In this document: in pieces, positions 1 through 7,381 of the stretch | How positions within the stretch are numbered: the first letter of the stretch is position 1 | Layout: every line of letters starts with the position of its first letter | Source: Planctomycetota bacterium | GTDB taxonomy: Bacteria > Planctomycetota > PUPC01 > JACPCR01 | Assembly (NCBI GenBank): GCA_030740295.1 | Contig: JASLXP010000546.1 | Location: forward strand, 1 to 7,593 | Reading direction: 5' to 3' | DNA length: 7,593 bases | The notes under the pieces: model-generated | Told to the model about the DNA's origin: nothing | What the model saw: only the letters and a program-made list of their open reading frames with translations | The model's database searches: none | Position numbers and translations under genes: made by a program

Positions 1-3000
1 CGAACAAATGCCTGACGATGATCGAAAGTTTCCACCTGCAGGCCGAGAACCTGGCTGTAGCCCTGTTCGAAAAAGACCACGTTCAGACCCTTTTCTATGG
101 CCGACTGAAAACCGCGTCCTTCAAGAAAACTCATCCAGTCCGGATTGGCTGCACCGCGGCCGATGAGCAGCAGGTTGTAGTTCTCGAGTTTTGTGTCTTC
201 TTTAAGAGTATCGAAACTGATGTTCTCGCTGGCCAGCGCTTTCGTGAGCTGTGTATCAGGATCGAGGACAGCGATTCTCCGCAGACCCAACTTGCGGGGA
301 AGTTTGAAGCGCGGAAAGACGTGCAGCCTGAGCTCCTCTTCAAGATTCAGGGCTTCAGTCTCATGGCCCAGGACTGTGCCCGTCACGACGACTCTCATTC
401 GGGTCTTATCCTGCACGGCCGGGCACTGGTAAACGAGCGGGAAGAACGCAATCTCGCCTGGCTGGACGCTGATGCCCTTTCGATCCCTCTTGGTGGAACT
501 TCCGATCCCTGTGCCCAGCAACCATTCGATCTCTATCTTCATGCCGACCGGTTTGTCAGTGTCGTTTGTGATGACCAGTTGTCTCTCAAGCTTTTCGCCG
601 GAGAAGCAGGCGGCGTCTTTTCGGAGAAAGTCATCCGCGGGACCGGCGATGAAAGCGATAAGAGGCGCGTTCTGTTTTTTCAACGATGCCTCGCTTCGCC
701 GCATCAGTTGCTGGTTAGTCTCGCGCCGGAAATTGATGACATAAGAAAGTCCCATGCCTCGCCATGCCTTCAGTTGCCGTTCGATTCCCAGGGCCTTGAC
801 TTCGTCATAGAGCGGATGCCGTGACCAGTAGGACGCGCTTTGTTTTGCCCGCTTGCTGAAAGTGAGCGCGTCCATTGCATTCGTGCGGCGATAAGCACGG
901 TTACCGAACCAGTTGGCACCGTATTCCGCAAATGCGGGGTTGTCTTCGTCGCGCTGCCAGAGAAAGAAGCTCTCGAACGGCATCGGGCCGGGCGTCCTGA
1001 GCAGCATCGGCTTTGGGCGTACACTTGCCCACACCCGCGGCCATTCCTCTCTGGTCTGGATCGGGATGCCGGCGTTGAAGCTTTGATAAGCAGAAAGGAT
1101 GTCACCGCCGTCTCCGTAGCGCGCGTAAAAATTAGGGCGCGTTGGATCGAGAGAATGCAAAAGCTGCGAGGCCTGAACCGCGGGGGCCTTCTGATCCGGT
1201 GGCGACAGGCCCGCAATGGACGCTGGATGCCCCCACGGCCCGTTCACGTGCCCGTAGTCATCGAGCTTCCACATGATTAGAGATGGATGGTGGGCCAGGC
1301 GATCCATACGTGCGCGAAAGTAGCGTTCCGCGTGTTTCCAGTTTGGTCCGTTCAGGACAGCTCTCGGCGCAGGACCGAGCGGATAGAGAACGAACATACC
1401 AAGGGCATCAGATCGTTGAAGGAAGGTGTCACCTTCATCCACACTGAGGCGGCTGCTTACGTCGATCGTGTTGAATCCGAGTTCCCTGTTTTCTCTGAGG
1501 AATGAGCTCGGATCATCTGGCAGCTCCGGCAGAGAATTGCCCCGCAGCCGAATAGGCATGCCGTTCAGAAAGAGCGTGTCCTTGGAGATGCCCAGTTCAC
1601 GGAAGCCGATGGTAATGGGGAAGGTCTCATCGATGTCGTCCTCCCCCTTTTTTAACAGCAGACTCAGGTGGAAGCGCATCGGCTCAGACGGACGCCACGG
1701 GATGGCCCCGTTCCATTTAAACCAGGAGGTGGCCATGCCCTCTGCGACGGCCGGCACCGGCTGCGGGCCGAGCCATTCTTCGTCCTCGAGCCCGTCGTCA
1801 AATTGGGTCCTGCAGAAGATTTGATAATCCCTGGTCTTGCGTCCGTTCAGTGAATACTCCACGCCGAGCATCTTCTCTTTGACCGCAGCCTTGCCGAAAA
1901 CGGGGCCTTCAAAAAGTACCGGCTGTGGCGGGCACGCCTCCAGCCACGCTCCACCGATGCCGGCTTCCGCGGTATCACCCCAGGGCCGGCCGTTCATGAT
2001 CTGAATCAGGTTTCCTTTGGCCTTGACCAGACCAGTGATCTCATACGACCTTTTTTCATGAGCGAAAAGCGTCCCGAGAAATCTGCCGTTGAAATACACA
2101 TCACTCTCGTAATCGCCGCTTCCCTGGCATCGCACCCCGTGCAGGACAATTCGGTAGCGTTTCTTTTCATCAGGCGGCACGTCAAACTCGCGCTCGAGCC
2201 AGACCGCGGCCGCGTCGGCGAATGAGGCGGGCGGGCGAATGGGACGGAGGCCGTCATCGAAGAAATCTGTTTCTTTGCCCTTCCAGTGGCCCGGTGCGCG
2301 AAGGTAATACCATCCTTGCGAGGCGGGGGAGAGGTCGTCGTCCTTCACCGGCTGGATGCGCCAGAAGCCTTCGAGGCTGAACCGTTTCCGTAAACGCTTC
2401 GGAGATTGAATGACATTGTCACGAATGTCGCGCGAAACCTTGATCGGCAGCGGCGGCCTCGCGTTTTCATGTCGGGTATTCTGCCAGGGCAGGACGGATG
2501 CTTTCGGCCGCGGCAGTTTACGCCCCGACAGCCATCGCTTTCCGCTCCGTCCACGAGCAAAGGCGTTACCGATTTCACCTTCGCTGACGGCCTGATCAAA
2601 AACGTAGACCTCATCAACAACGCAAGAGGATGTACCCCCAAAGGTGAGCATCTTTCCCGAAATCGGCTTGAGCATTTGTCGCTCATCGACAAGCTCGCCG
2701 TCAAAGTAGAGACCTGTCTTCAGTGCGCCTTTGTCCCAGACCAGCGCGTAGTGATGCCAGGCGATATCACGGGTGGCGGGCTCGACGAGGGCCGCATGTT
2801 TCGGATGGAGAAAGTTTGTGCCGACGGGATGAAAATCACGCTTGAAATCCTCGCCGTCCTTCAAGCGTCTGCACCAGAACAGAAGTGAGCCGCGCTCCCG
2901 ATTCATGTGGAGCGACAACGGATACTGCACCCGCATGTGAGGTATGTCCGGCGACAGCATCGCAACAGGCCCAACGACGGCGCCCCTGTCACTGATGCCC

Positions 3001-3173
3001 TTCTCGTACGCGGTTTCCGGCCGGGGGAAGGGCGCGTTGAAAACGTTAGGCTGGCGGCCCACTCGGCCGAGCGCTTCCGTAGACTCATCGAATGGTGCGT
3101 ACAGAACGACCTGCTGCGCGAGTGCGGATGCACCCAGAGACAGGAAGAGAAAGTATGCAATCAAGCGGCCCAT
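1..3173 (-). CDS. Secreted LamG + glycoside hydrolase family 2-like protein with Rossmann/GATase-like region (C-terminus cut by window edge)
   Basis: I translated the minus strand from the ATG at 3173-3171 and found one frame open to base 1 (1057 codons, no stop, no frameshift). Residues 1-19 form a Sec signal peptide (hydrophobic core FLFLSLGA, cleavage after ALA), so the protein is probably exported. Residues about 22-205 look like a LamG/concanavalin jelly roll (WHHYALVWD, then VDEVYVFD near 186-192). Residues about 265-425 resemble the GH2 sugar-binding domain (LEGFWRI at 267-273; AGIGGAWLEA at 404-413). An Ig-like region follows, then the GH2 barrel entry GFRELG at 523 with LNGMPIRLRGN. 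The barrel keeps HHPSLIMW (628-635) but continues KLDDYG where GH2 enzymes have an Asn-Glu, and reads KPMLLRTPG (721-729) where the nucleophile Glu is expected. From about 961 an alternating beta/alpha region (RIAVLD, LLLIGRGA, VVFFEQG) resembles GATase1/ThuA-like folds. The start has no strong Shine-Dalgarno. The family is clear, but substrate and activity are uncertain. Confidence 0.88.
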   Translation of the reverse strand, partial: MGRLIAYFLFLSLGASALAQQVVLYAPFDESTEALGRVGRQPNVFNAPFPRPETAYEKGISDRGAVVGPVAMLSPDIPHMRVQYPLSLHMNRERGSLLFWCRRLKDGEDFKRDFHPVGTNFLHPKHAALVEPATRDIAWHHYALVWDKGALKTGLYFDGELVDERQMLKPISGKMLTFGGTSSCVVDEVYVFDQAVSEGEIGNAFARGRSGKRWLSGRKLPRPKASVLPWQNTRHENARPPLPIKVSRDIRDNVIQSPKRLRKRFSLEGFWRIQPVKDDDLSPASQGWYYLRAPGHWKGKETDFFDDGLRPIRPPASFADAAAVWLEREFDVPPDEKKRYRIVLHGVRCQGSGDYESDVYFNGRFLGTLFAHEKRSYEITGLVKAKGNLIQIMNGRPWGDTAEAGIGGAWLEACPPQPVLFEGPVFGKAAVKEKMLGVEYSLNGRKTRDYQIFCRTQFDDGLEDEEWLGPQPVPAVAEGMATSWFKWNGAIPWRPSEPMRFHLSLLLKKGEDDIDETFPITIGFRELGISKDTLFLNGMPIRLRGNSLPELPDDPSSFLRENRELGFNTIDVSSRLSVDEGDTFLQRSDALGMFVLYPLGPAPRAVLNGPNWKHAERYFRARMDRLAHHPSLIMWKLDDYGHVNGPWGHPASIAGLSPPDQKAPAVQASQLLHSLDPTRPNFYARYGDGGDILSAYQSFNAGIPIQTREEWPRVWASVRPKPMLLRTPGPMPFESFFLWQRDEDNPAFAEYGANWFGNRAYRRTNAMDALTFSKRAKQSASYWSRHPLYDEVKALGIERQLKAWRGMGLSYVINFRRETNQQLMRRSEASLKKQNAPLIAFIAGPADDFLRKDAACFSGEKLERQLVITNDTDKPVGMKIEIEWLLGTGIGSSTKRDRKGISVQPGEIAFFPLVYQCPAVQDKTRMRVVVTGTVLGHETEALNLEEELRLHVFPRFKLPRKLGLRRIAVLDPDTQLTKALASENISFDTLKEDTKLENYNLLLIGRGAANPDWMSFLEGRGFQSAIEKGLNVVFFEQGYSQVLGLQVETFDHRQAFV

Positions 3174-3300
3174 GATGATTCGCCGTTGTTCTTAGAGGCG
3201 GAGATTAAAGCCGTCTGCTGGATGTTTGCCTTCGTAAAGAGTAATGAGTAATGAGTAATCAGAACAGCAGGCAGGATGTCCGTAGCTAATCTGTGCGGTT
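3174..3300. promoter_or_regulatory. Divergent intergenic region between the GH2-like and beta-helix genes
   Basis: This 127-bp spacer lies between two divergently transcribed genes, so it must carry the promoters of both if they are not expressed from further away. It is visibly richer in A/T than the flanking coding sequence and contains the triple GAGTAAT repeat. I could not find a convincing -35/-10 pair in either direction. Neither start has a good Shine-Dalgarno sequence. An ATG at 3276 preceded by AGG opens a 64-codon frame that overlaps the beta-helix gene in another frame, and I do not regard it as a gene. The regulatory role is inferred from position only. Confidence 0.5.
3239..3259. 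repeat. Three perfect tandem copies of GAGTAAT
   Basis: Bases 3239-3245, 3246-3252 and 3253-3259 are identical 7-mers (GAGTAAT), followed by CAG. The array sits in the divergent spacer about 40 bases before the proposed start of the beta-helix gene. On the plus strand it creates overlapping short frames (ATG at 3244 closing at 3258; ATG at 3251 closing at 3289), neither with a ribosome binding site. It could be a simple-sequence repeat prone to slippage, a cluster of binding sites, or a dispersed intergenic repeat. Nothing here decides between these. Confidence 0.9.
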
Positions 3301-5133
3301 TTGAAGTTGAAGACCATCGAACGCATCGTGGAGTCCGAAATCTTACGCCACCAATGGTTTCAGTTCTGTCTCGCGGGCCTGGCCACTGCAGCGGCCCATA
3401 CATTCATCGACGCCGAGACTTTTGGAGAAAAACTGAACCCTACCGGTTATCCGATCGGCGGCGGGCCTGAGTACGTGAACATCACTAACAGGGACGCGGC
3501 GGACATTGTCGTCAGCACGAAAGACGAGCTCGTCGAAGCCATCAAGAAAGCAAAGAAAGGGAACATCATCTACGTCAGCGATGATGCAGAGATCGATATG
3601 ACCGGGGCAGATGACCAGGCCATCCCGGCTGGTGTTACGCTTGCGAGTGGGCGCGGCAACAGGGGCTCTCGTGGCGGGCTTGTCTTCTCGAATTCCCTGA
3701 CGGACGAGCGGCTCTTCATGCCGCTGTTCAGGACAGGTGGGAAAGGGGTCCGCATAACCGGGTTGCGGATTCGTGGACCCTTTGGTGAGGCCGGAGATCA
3801 CCACATGGATCAGATCAAGATTGCGAACGGCATCAAAGCAGACCATGAAGATCTCGAGGTGGACAATTGTGAAATGTGGGCCTGGAACAAATGGTCCATC
3901 GACCTTGCCATCGCCGGAGGCGCATACATTCATCACAACTACATCCATCACACTCGACGTTGGGGATACGGATACGGCGTCTGGGTGCGGGGCGGAGGCA
4001 AGTCGATCATCGAGGCCAATCTTTTTGATTTCTGCCGTCACCATATCGGGTCGGGTTCGCAAGCCACGAGCTCTTACGAGGCCCGTTACAACATTTGCCT
4101 GTATCACGATCTGCAGCCGTCGTTCGACCGCCATGGGAGTCAAACAAAGGCCGGCCATGACACACACATCCATCACAACGAATTTAGAAATCCGCAGTTC
4201 GCTGCCATTCTTTTTCGAGGGAATCCGCTCGGAAGAGGACACTTCCACGACAACTGGTTTGCTCACCCCAGCCGTAAGAGCGCTTTCATCAATCGAGCGA
4301 AGAAACTGGATCGCGTGACGTTTGAAAACAACAGCTATGGTGGGGAATCGACCAAATATCATCCTGAGGCGATCGCTGTGGCGACACCTGCAGCCGGCAC
4401 AGCACCCCTGACAGTTCAATTCGATGGCACACAGAGCAAAGACAGGGAAGGAGGACGCATCATCCGCTACCGCTGGAAATTCGGAGACGGCAAAGGCCCC
4501 GTGGGAGCGATCGCGGAGACAGCAAAAGCAACCCATACGTTTGTTGATCCCGGCCGTTACCGCGTGGCTCTCTACGCCTCAAACGAACGAGGCATCCCGG
4601 GCGTGACCTGGATACCGGTCGAGGTGAAACCGCCGGGCAACGCTTACGTGCTCAGTGCGTGGTTGAAGGACAGCTACTACGGACCGCTCAAGGGATATCA
4701 GGGAATGCAGATTCTCATTGACGGCAGCGTCATCTGGGAGGAAGACATAGAAGGAGACGAAGGCGGCTGGATGCACGTCGTGCAAAACGTGGATAAGTGG
4801 GTGAAAGGAAAGAAGCAGGTGAAGCTGACCTTTCGTCTTCAGGCGGACAAAGAGATTGTTGAACCGAAAAAGGAAATCGTTGAGAGCTTCTTCTACGTGG
4901 ATGACGTGCACCTCTTCGGTGGCAACGTAAAAGGCGGCGACATGGAGAGCTGGAAAGGCTGGATCTATCGGGCTGAGCCGCAAGGCGGCTTCGAAGTCTA
5001 CACCCCGAATTTCTTCACCGGCGAAGCCCGCAGCGGCAGGCTCTCTTTCGTCATGGGGAACGGTTACAACCGGAAGATTACTGCGGGGGCCTATTGCGAG
5101 ATCAGTCAGATGGTGGATGTCGTGGAAAAGTGA
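3301..5133 (+). CDS. Exported right-handed beta-helix (pectate-lyase-like) protein with PKD and carbohydrate-binding-like domains
   Basis: The protein is 610 residues if translation starts at the TTG at 3301. The frame opens only after a TAG at 3283, and TTG 3307 or GTG 3328 are alternatives. None has a clear Shine-Dalgarno, and the first in-frame ATG (3598) would cut into the fold. Residues about 17-33 (RHQWFQFCLAGLATAAA) look like a Sec or degenerate Tat signal. Residues about 60-350 form a parallel beta-helix of the pectate-lyase superfamily, with rung motifs such as YIHHNYIHH (209-217), THIHHNEF (288-295) and HFHDNWF (314-320). I do not see the PL1 signature motifs, so 'pectate lyase' describes the fold, not a proven activity. 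Residues about 355-445 are a PKD domain (YRWKFGDGK, then THTF and GRYRVALYA). Residues 446-540 form a beta-sandwich-like module ending FYVDDVHLFGG. Residues 545-610 look like the first half of another CBM-type domain, and the protein stops there. The gene converges on the heparinase-like gene 30 bp away. The likely role is binding or cleaving an acidic polysaccharide outside the cytoplasm. Confidence 0.85.
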   Translation: MKLKTIERIVESEILRHQWFQFCLAGLATAAAHTFIDAETFGEKLNPTGYPIGGGPEYVNITNRDAADIVVSTKDELVEAIKKAKKGNIIYVSDDAEIDMTGADDQAIPAGVTLASGRGNRGSRGGLVFSNSLTDERLFMPLFRTGGKGVRITGLRIRGPFGEAGDHHMDQIKIANGIKADHEDLEVDNCEMWAWNKWSIDLAIAGGAYIHHNYIHHTRRWGYGYGVWVRGGGKSIIEANLFDFCRHHIGSGSQATSSYEARYNICLYHDLQPSFDRHGSQTKAGHDTHIHHNEFRNPQFAAILFRGNPLGRGHFHDNWFAHPSRKSAFINRAKKLDRVTFENNSYGGESTKYHPEAIAVATPAAGTAPLTVQFDGTQSKDREGGRIIRYRWKFGDGKGPVGAIAETAKATHTFVDPGRYRVALYASNERGIPGVTWIPVEVKPPGNAYVLSAWLKDSYYGPLKGYQGMQILIDGSVIWEEDIEGDEGGWMHVVQNVDKWVKGKKQVKLTFRLQADKEIVEPKKEIVESFFYVDDVHLFGGNVKGGDMESWKGWIYRAEPQGGFEVYTPNFFTGEARSGRLSFVMGNGYNRKITAGAYCEISQMVDVVEK

Positions 5134-5163
5134 TCGCCTGTTGCCACGCAATTACTCGGATAG

Positions 5164-7302
5164 TCACGATCCAACCACGACGCCTGGTTCGTCAAAGGGC
5201 AGGAATAATCTTTGTGCGTTGTCACCGGGCTTCATGACGAAGCAGAGGTCTTCTCTGGCCGTGCCACTCTCAAGCTGCAACTCGATTTTCTTGTCAGGTC
5301 TGGGCCATGAAGTAACGAAGAGCGCGCTATCACATTGACTGCGCACGATGACAAGCTCTCGCGGGTCGTCATCCCCAAGCGCGCCCAGGCGCTGTGCATC
5401 CATGCCCTCTGGCAATTCAGGTGGTCTGGCCGCGATGAGTTTGGAATCGGGCGGCAAAAGGTGAACGGACCTTTGCAGATGGCCGGCTGTCTTCCAATCC
5501 AGACATACCGTATTCGATTTTCCAGTCTGCAAAAGAATGACCTCACGAAGATGCTGATAGCCACGGCGGTCACCCATATCGATGGGTGTTCCTTCCGGAT
5601 TGGAGAGCTCCGCGTGCAAGTGCATTGCGTAATCGTAGAGGTGAGTTTCGTCGCTGATGACACGGAATACGTCGAGGACAAAATCCGAAGTCAGGACGAT
5701 CGTCCGGTCGAGTCTGACTCCGGGATAGACACTGTCGTTGCAGGCTCTGCAAGCGCTGAGGTCTTCACCGGGTTGAAACAGGAGCGACTCGCCATCGGAC
5801 GGACGCTCCCGCCAACTGTCGGCCTCCCAGATCGAATCACTTTCTTCATCGCAGGGGAACATGGCCGTTTCATCCACTGTGACGGTGTTGTGAGCGATGG
5901 TCGTCCGCACCCATGTGAGATGATTGGGATCGCCGTATCCCCCGGAAGTTGGCGCACAGGTCAGCATCTGATTGTCTGACCAGATATCGAGATGCAGCGC
6001 GGCTGGGCTCTGATGGCCGGCACTGTGAGGTCCCCAGAAAACGGAGGCGGCCAAGCCTGACGAATCTGGGGTCCGGAGCATCGTGACTCCAAAAGTCGGT
6101 AGTAAAGTGCAATTCTGTTCGTGGCGTCCGGTCTGAGAGATCTGTGTGTTATCGTTCAGATTGAATATGCCATCAGGAATCTCCACGTCGCGGATGCGGA
6201 CAAAATCAAATTCGCCCTGCGACGTTTCGAGCGACATCGGCAGTTGTGGGGACGTTCGCTCAGGGCTGCCGCGATAATCATCTTCGATCTTGTTCAGCAA
6301 CCACGCGTATTTCTGGTCGCCGTAGGCTTGCCAGGCTATTTCGTAGATCGGCCCCCAAATCCACGCGCCTCGGAGGTTCAGCAGACCTGAGTCGTGCAGC
6401 AATGAAAAATCACCGTTCGCAAAGGAGGCATAGAACGGTACATCAAACGCGGCCTTTAACGTCTTCGAGCCTGGCGGGCCGTAAGCGCGATGCAGGTCGC
6501 GATCGCTTGGCTCTTGCTGAGCGGGTAGTTCTTTGTCCCAGAGATTGATGCCCGAATGCTGCAGTATCAGGGCTGCCTCGGTGAAGCCCATGAGGGTATA
6601 AAAGTGGTACCCCGGTGTGCGTTCCCAGTGAAAGCCGTCGGCCAGCCAGTCGTGGCGCAACTGATGCACGAGCCCGTGCCTGCGAATGTCTTCGAAATTC
6701 CATCCGTAGAGCGCGTCGTGCACTAGCCTGCGTTCGCCCAGCGAAAGCCCCACTGAAAGGCGCGCCACCAGGGCCCATGTATTGTGATTGCCGCACCTGG
6801 AGTGCGGGCTGCGGTCGCTGGTGTCGCAAGTGCTGTTTAATGCAGCGCGGAACAGATCGTCCGCCGCCTTGTCAAGGCCGGTAGCCGCGAGGAGGTCGTA
6901 TACCTGAGCCATGTTTATGGAGAATCGAGATTCCGCGAGATCGTTGCTGGTGCCGCGGTTGTGCCCGCTGGTGATCGGCCAGGAGAGATAGGCTTCGGCG
7001 AGCTTATGGAACGTCGCCAGGGCGCGTTCGAGGTATGCCTCGTTTCCCGTCAGATGAAATGCAAGGGACTGCCTCTTCGCTTCGGTCAGGAATGCCTGAT
7101 TCTCATCGGTCTCGGGCGCGGGTAATTCGTCAGGCACGTCGATGGGGTTGTCCGCGTTGTCGAGCAGCCCTTGCAGCGCCACCTGAAACCATGTCCCCTG
7201 TTCGGCAAGAGAGCGGCTGCGCTCGAGGTCTTTCGCTGTGGTAAAGACTCTGGGCCGGTCGGTAAAACGGTCTGGAATCAGTTGGAATGGATCGGTATGC
7301 AA
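5164..7302 (-). CDS. Heparinase II/III-family polysaccharide lyase, no signal peptide
   Basis: This complete 712-residue frame starts at a TTG (7302-7300). GAAAGG lies 7 nt upstream, and no in-frame ATG or GTG occurs between the upstream TAA and this TTG. Residues about 15-340 are the alpha/alpha-toroid half of the family, with the GNHN motif at 171-174 and WERTPGYHFY at 226-235, positions where related lyases keep catalytic Asn, His and Tyr residues. Residues about 360-700 are the heparinase II/III-like beta-sandwich. They include GPHSAGHQSPAALHLD at 424-439 and TIAHNTVTVDE at 468-478, the latter matching the conserved His-Asn-Thr strand. Family members cleave uronic-acid glycosidic bonds by beta-elimination (heparin/heparan sulfate, alginate oligomers and related glycans). 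The substrate here cannot be read from sequence. The usual HxHxD metal/catalytic stretch is altered (HQSPA). The N-terminus begins MHTDPFQLIPD with no hydrophobic segment, which suggests a cytoplasmic enzyme acting on imported oligosaccharides. No terminator is visible in the 30-bp gap to the convergent neighbour. Confidence 0.9.
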   Translation of the reverse strand: MHTDPFQLIPDRFTDRPRVFTTAKDLERSRSLAEQGTWFQVALQGLLDNADNPIDVPDELPAPETDENQAFLTEAKRQSLAFHLTGNEAYLERALATFHKLAEAYLSWPITSGHNRGTSNDLAESRFSINMAQVYDLLAATGLDKAADDLFRAALNSTCDTSDRSPHSRCGNHNTWALVARLSVGLSLGERRLVHDALYGWNFEDIRRHGLVHQLRHDWLADGFHWERTPGYHFYTLMGFTEAALILQHSGINLWDKELPAQQEPSDRDLHRAYGPPGSKTLKAAFDVPFYASFANGDFSLLHDSGLLNLRGAWIWGPIYEIAWQAYGDQKYAWLLNKIEDDYRGSPERTSPQLPMSLETSQGEFDFVRIRDVEIPDGIFNLNDNTQISQTGRHEQNCTLLPTFGVTMLRTPDSSGLAASVFWGPHSAGHQSPAALHLDIWSDNQMLTCAPTSGGYGDPNHLTWVRTTIAHNTVTVDETAMFPCDEESDSIWEADSWRERPSDGESLLFQPGEDLSACRACNDSVYPGVRLDRTIVLTSDFVLDVFRVISDETHLYDYAMHLHAELSNPEGTPIDMGDRRGYQHLREVILLQTGKSNTVCLDWKTAGHLQRSVHLLPPDSKLIAARPPELPEGMDAQRLGALGDDDPRELVIVRSQCDSALFVTSWPRPDKKIELQLESGTAREDLCFVMKPGDNAQRLFLPFDEPGVVVGS

Positions 7303-7309
7303 CTGTTTG

Positions 7310-7315
7310 CCTTTC
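7310..7315 (-). promoter_or_regulatory. Ribosome binding site supporting the TTG start of the heparinase-like gene
   Basis: Read on the minus strand, these bases are GAAAGG, separated by 7 nt from the TTG at 7302. This is a reasonable Shine-Dalgarno match and spacing. It favours the TTG as the true start, since no ATG or GTG lies between it and the upstream in-frame TAA and the next ATG is deep inside the toroid domain. Confidence 0.55.
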
Positions 7316-7376
7316 TGTGTAACTGGTTTTCTGCTGAACGATTGTTAACTTTGTCTGTGTACCCCAACTCAGAGAC

Positions 7377-7381
7377 AGGAG
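7377..7381 (+). promoter_or_regulatory. Shine-Dalgarno AGGAG of the right-edge gene
   Basis: AGGAG lies 6 nt before the ATG at 7388. This is the strongest ribosome binding site in the window, and it fixes the start of the partial gene that follows. Confidence 0.75.

Noticed and set aside
18..824. Plus-strand open frame of 268 codons
   Set aside because: It lies entirely opposite the continuous minus-strand GH2-like gene, and its translation shows no recognisable domain or ribosome binding site.
2406..2888. Plus-strand open frame of 160 codons
   Set aside because: It is antisense to the LamG and sugar-binding parts of the minus-strand gene, which has clear domain motifs in the same interval.
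3276..3470. ATG with a nearby AGG as an alternative start for a gene at the beta-helix locus
   Set aside because: It opens a different frame that ends after 64 codons with no signal peptide or domain. The beta-helix frame has no way to use this start without a frameshift.
3343..4536. Minus-strand open frame of 397 codons
   Set aside because: It lies antisense to the beta-helix gene, where the plus strand shows beta-helix and PKD motifs. Its own translation looks like a biased shadow sequence.
5134..5163. Possible bidirectional terminator between the convergent genes
   Set aside because: Only a 4-bp GTGA/TCAC pairing with a loop of about 30 bases can be formed, and there is no T-tract, so no terminator is called.
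5335..5979. Plus-strand open frame of 214 codons
   Set aside because: It lies opposite the beta-sandwich domain of the heparinase-like gene, with no family features and no promoter context.
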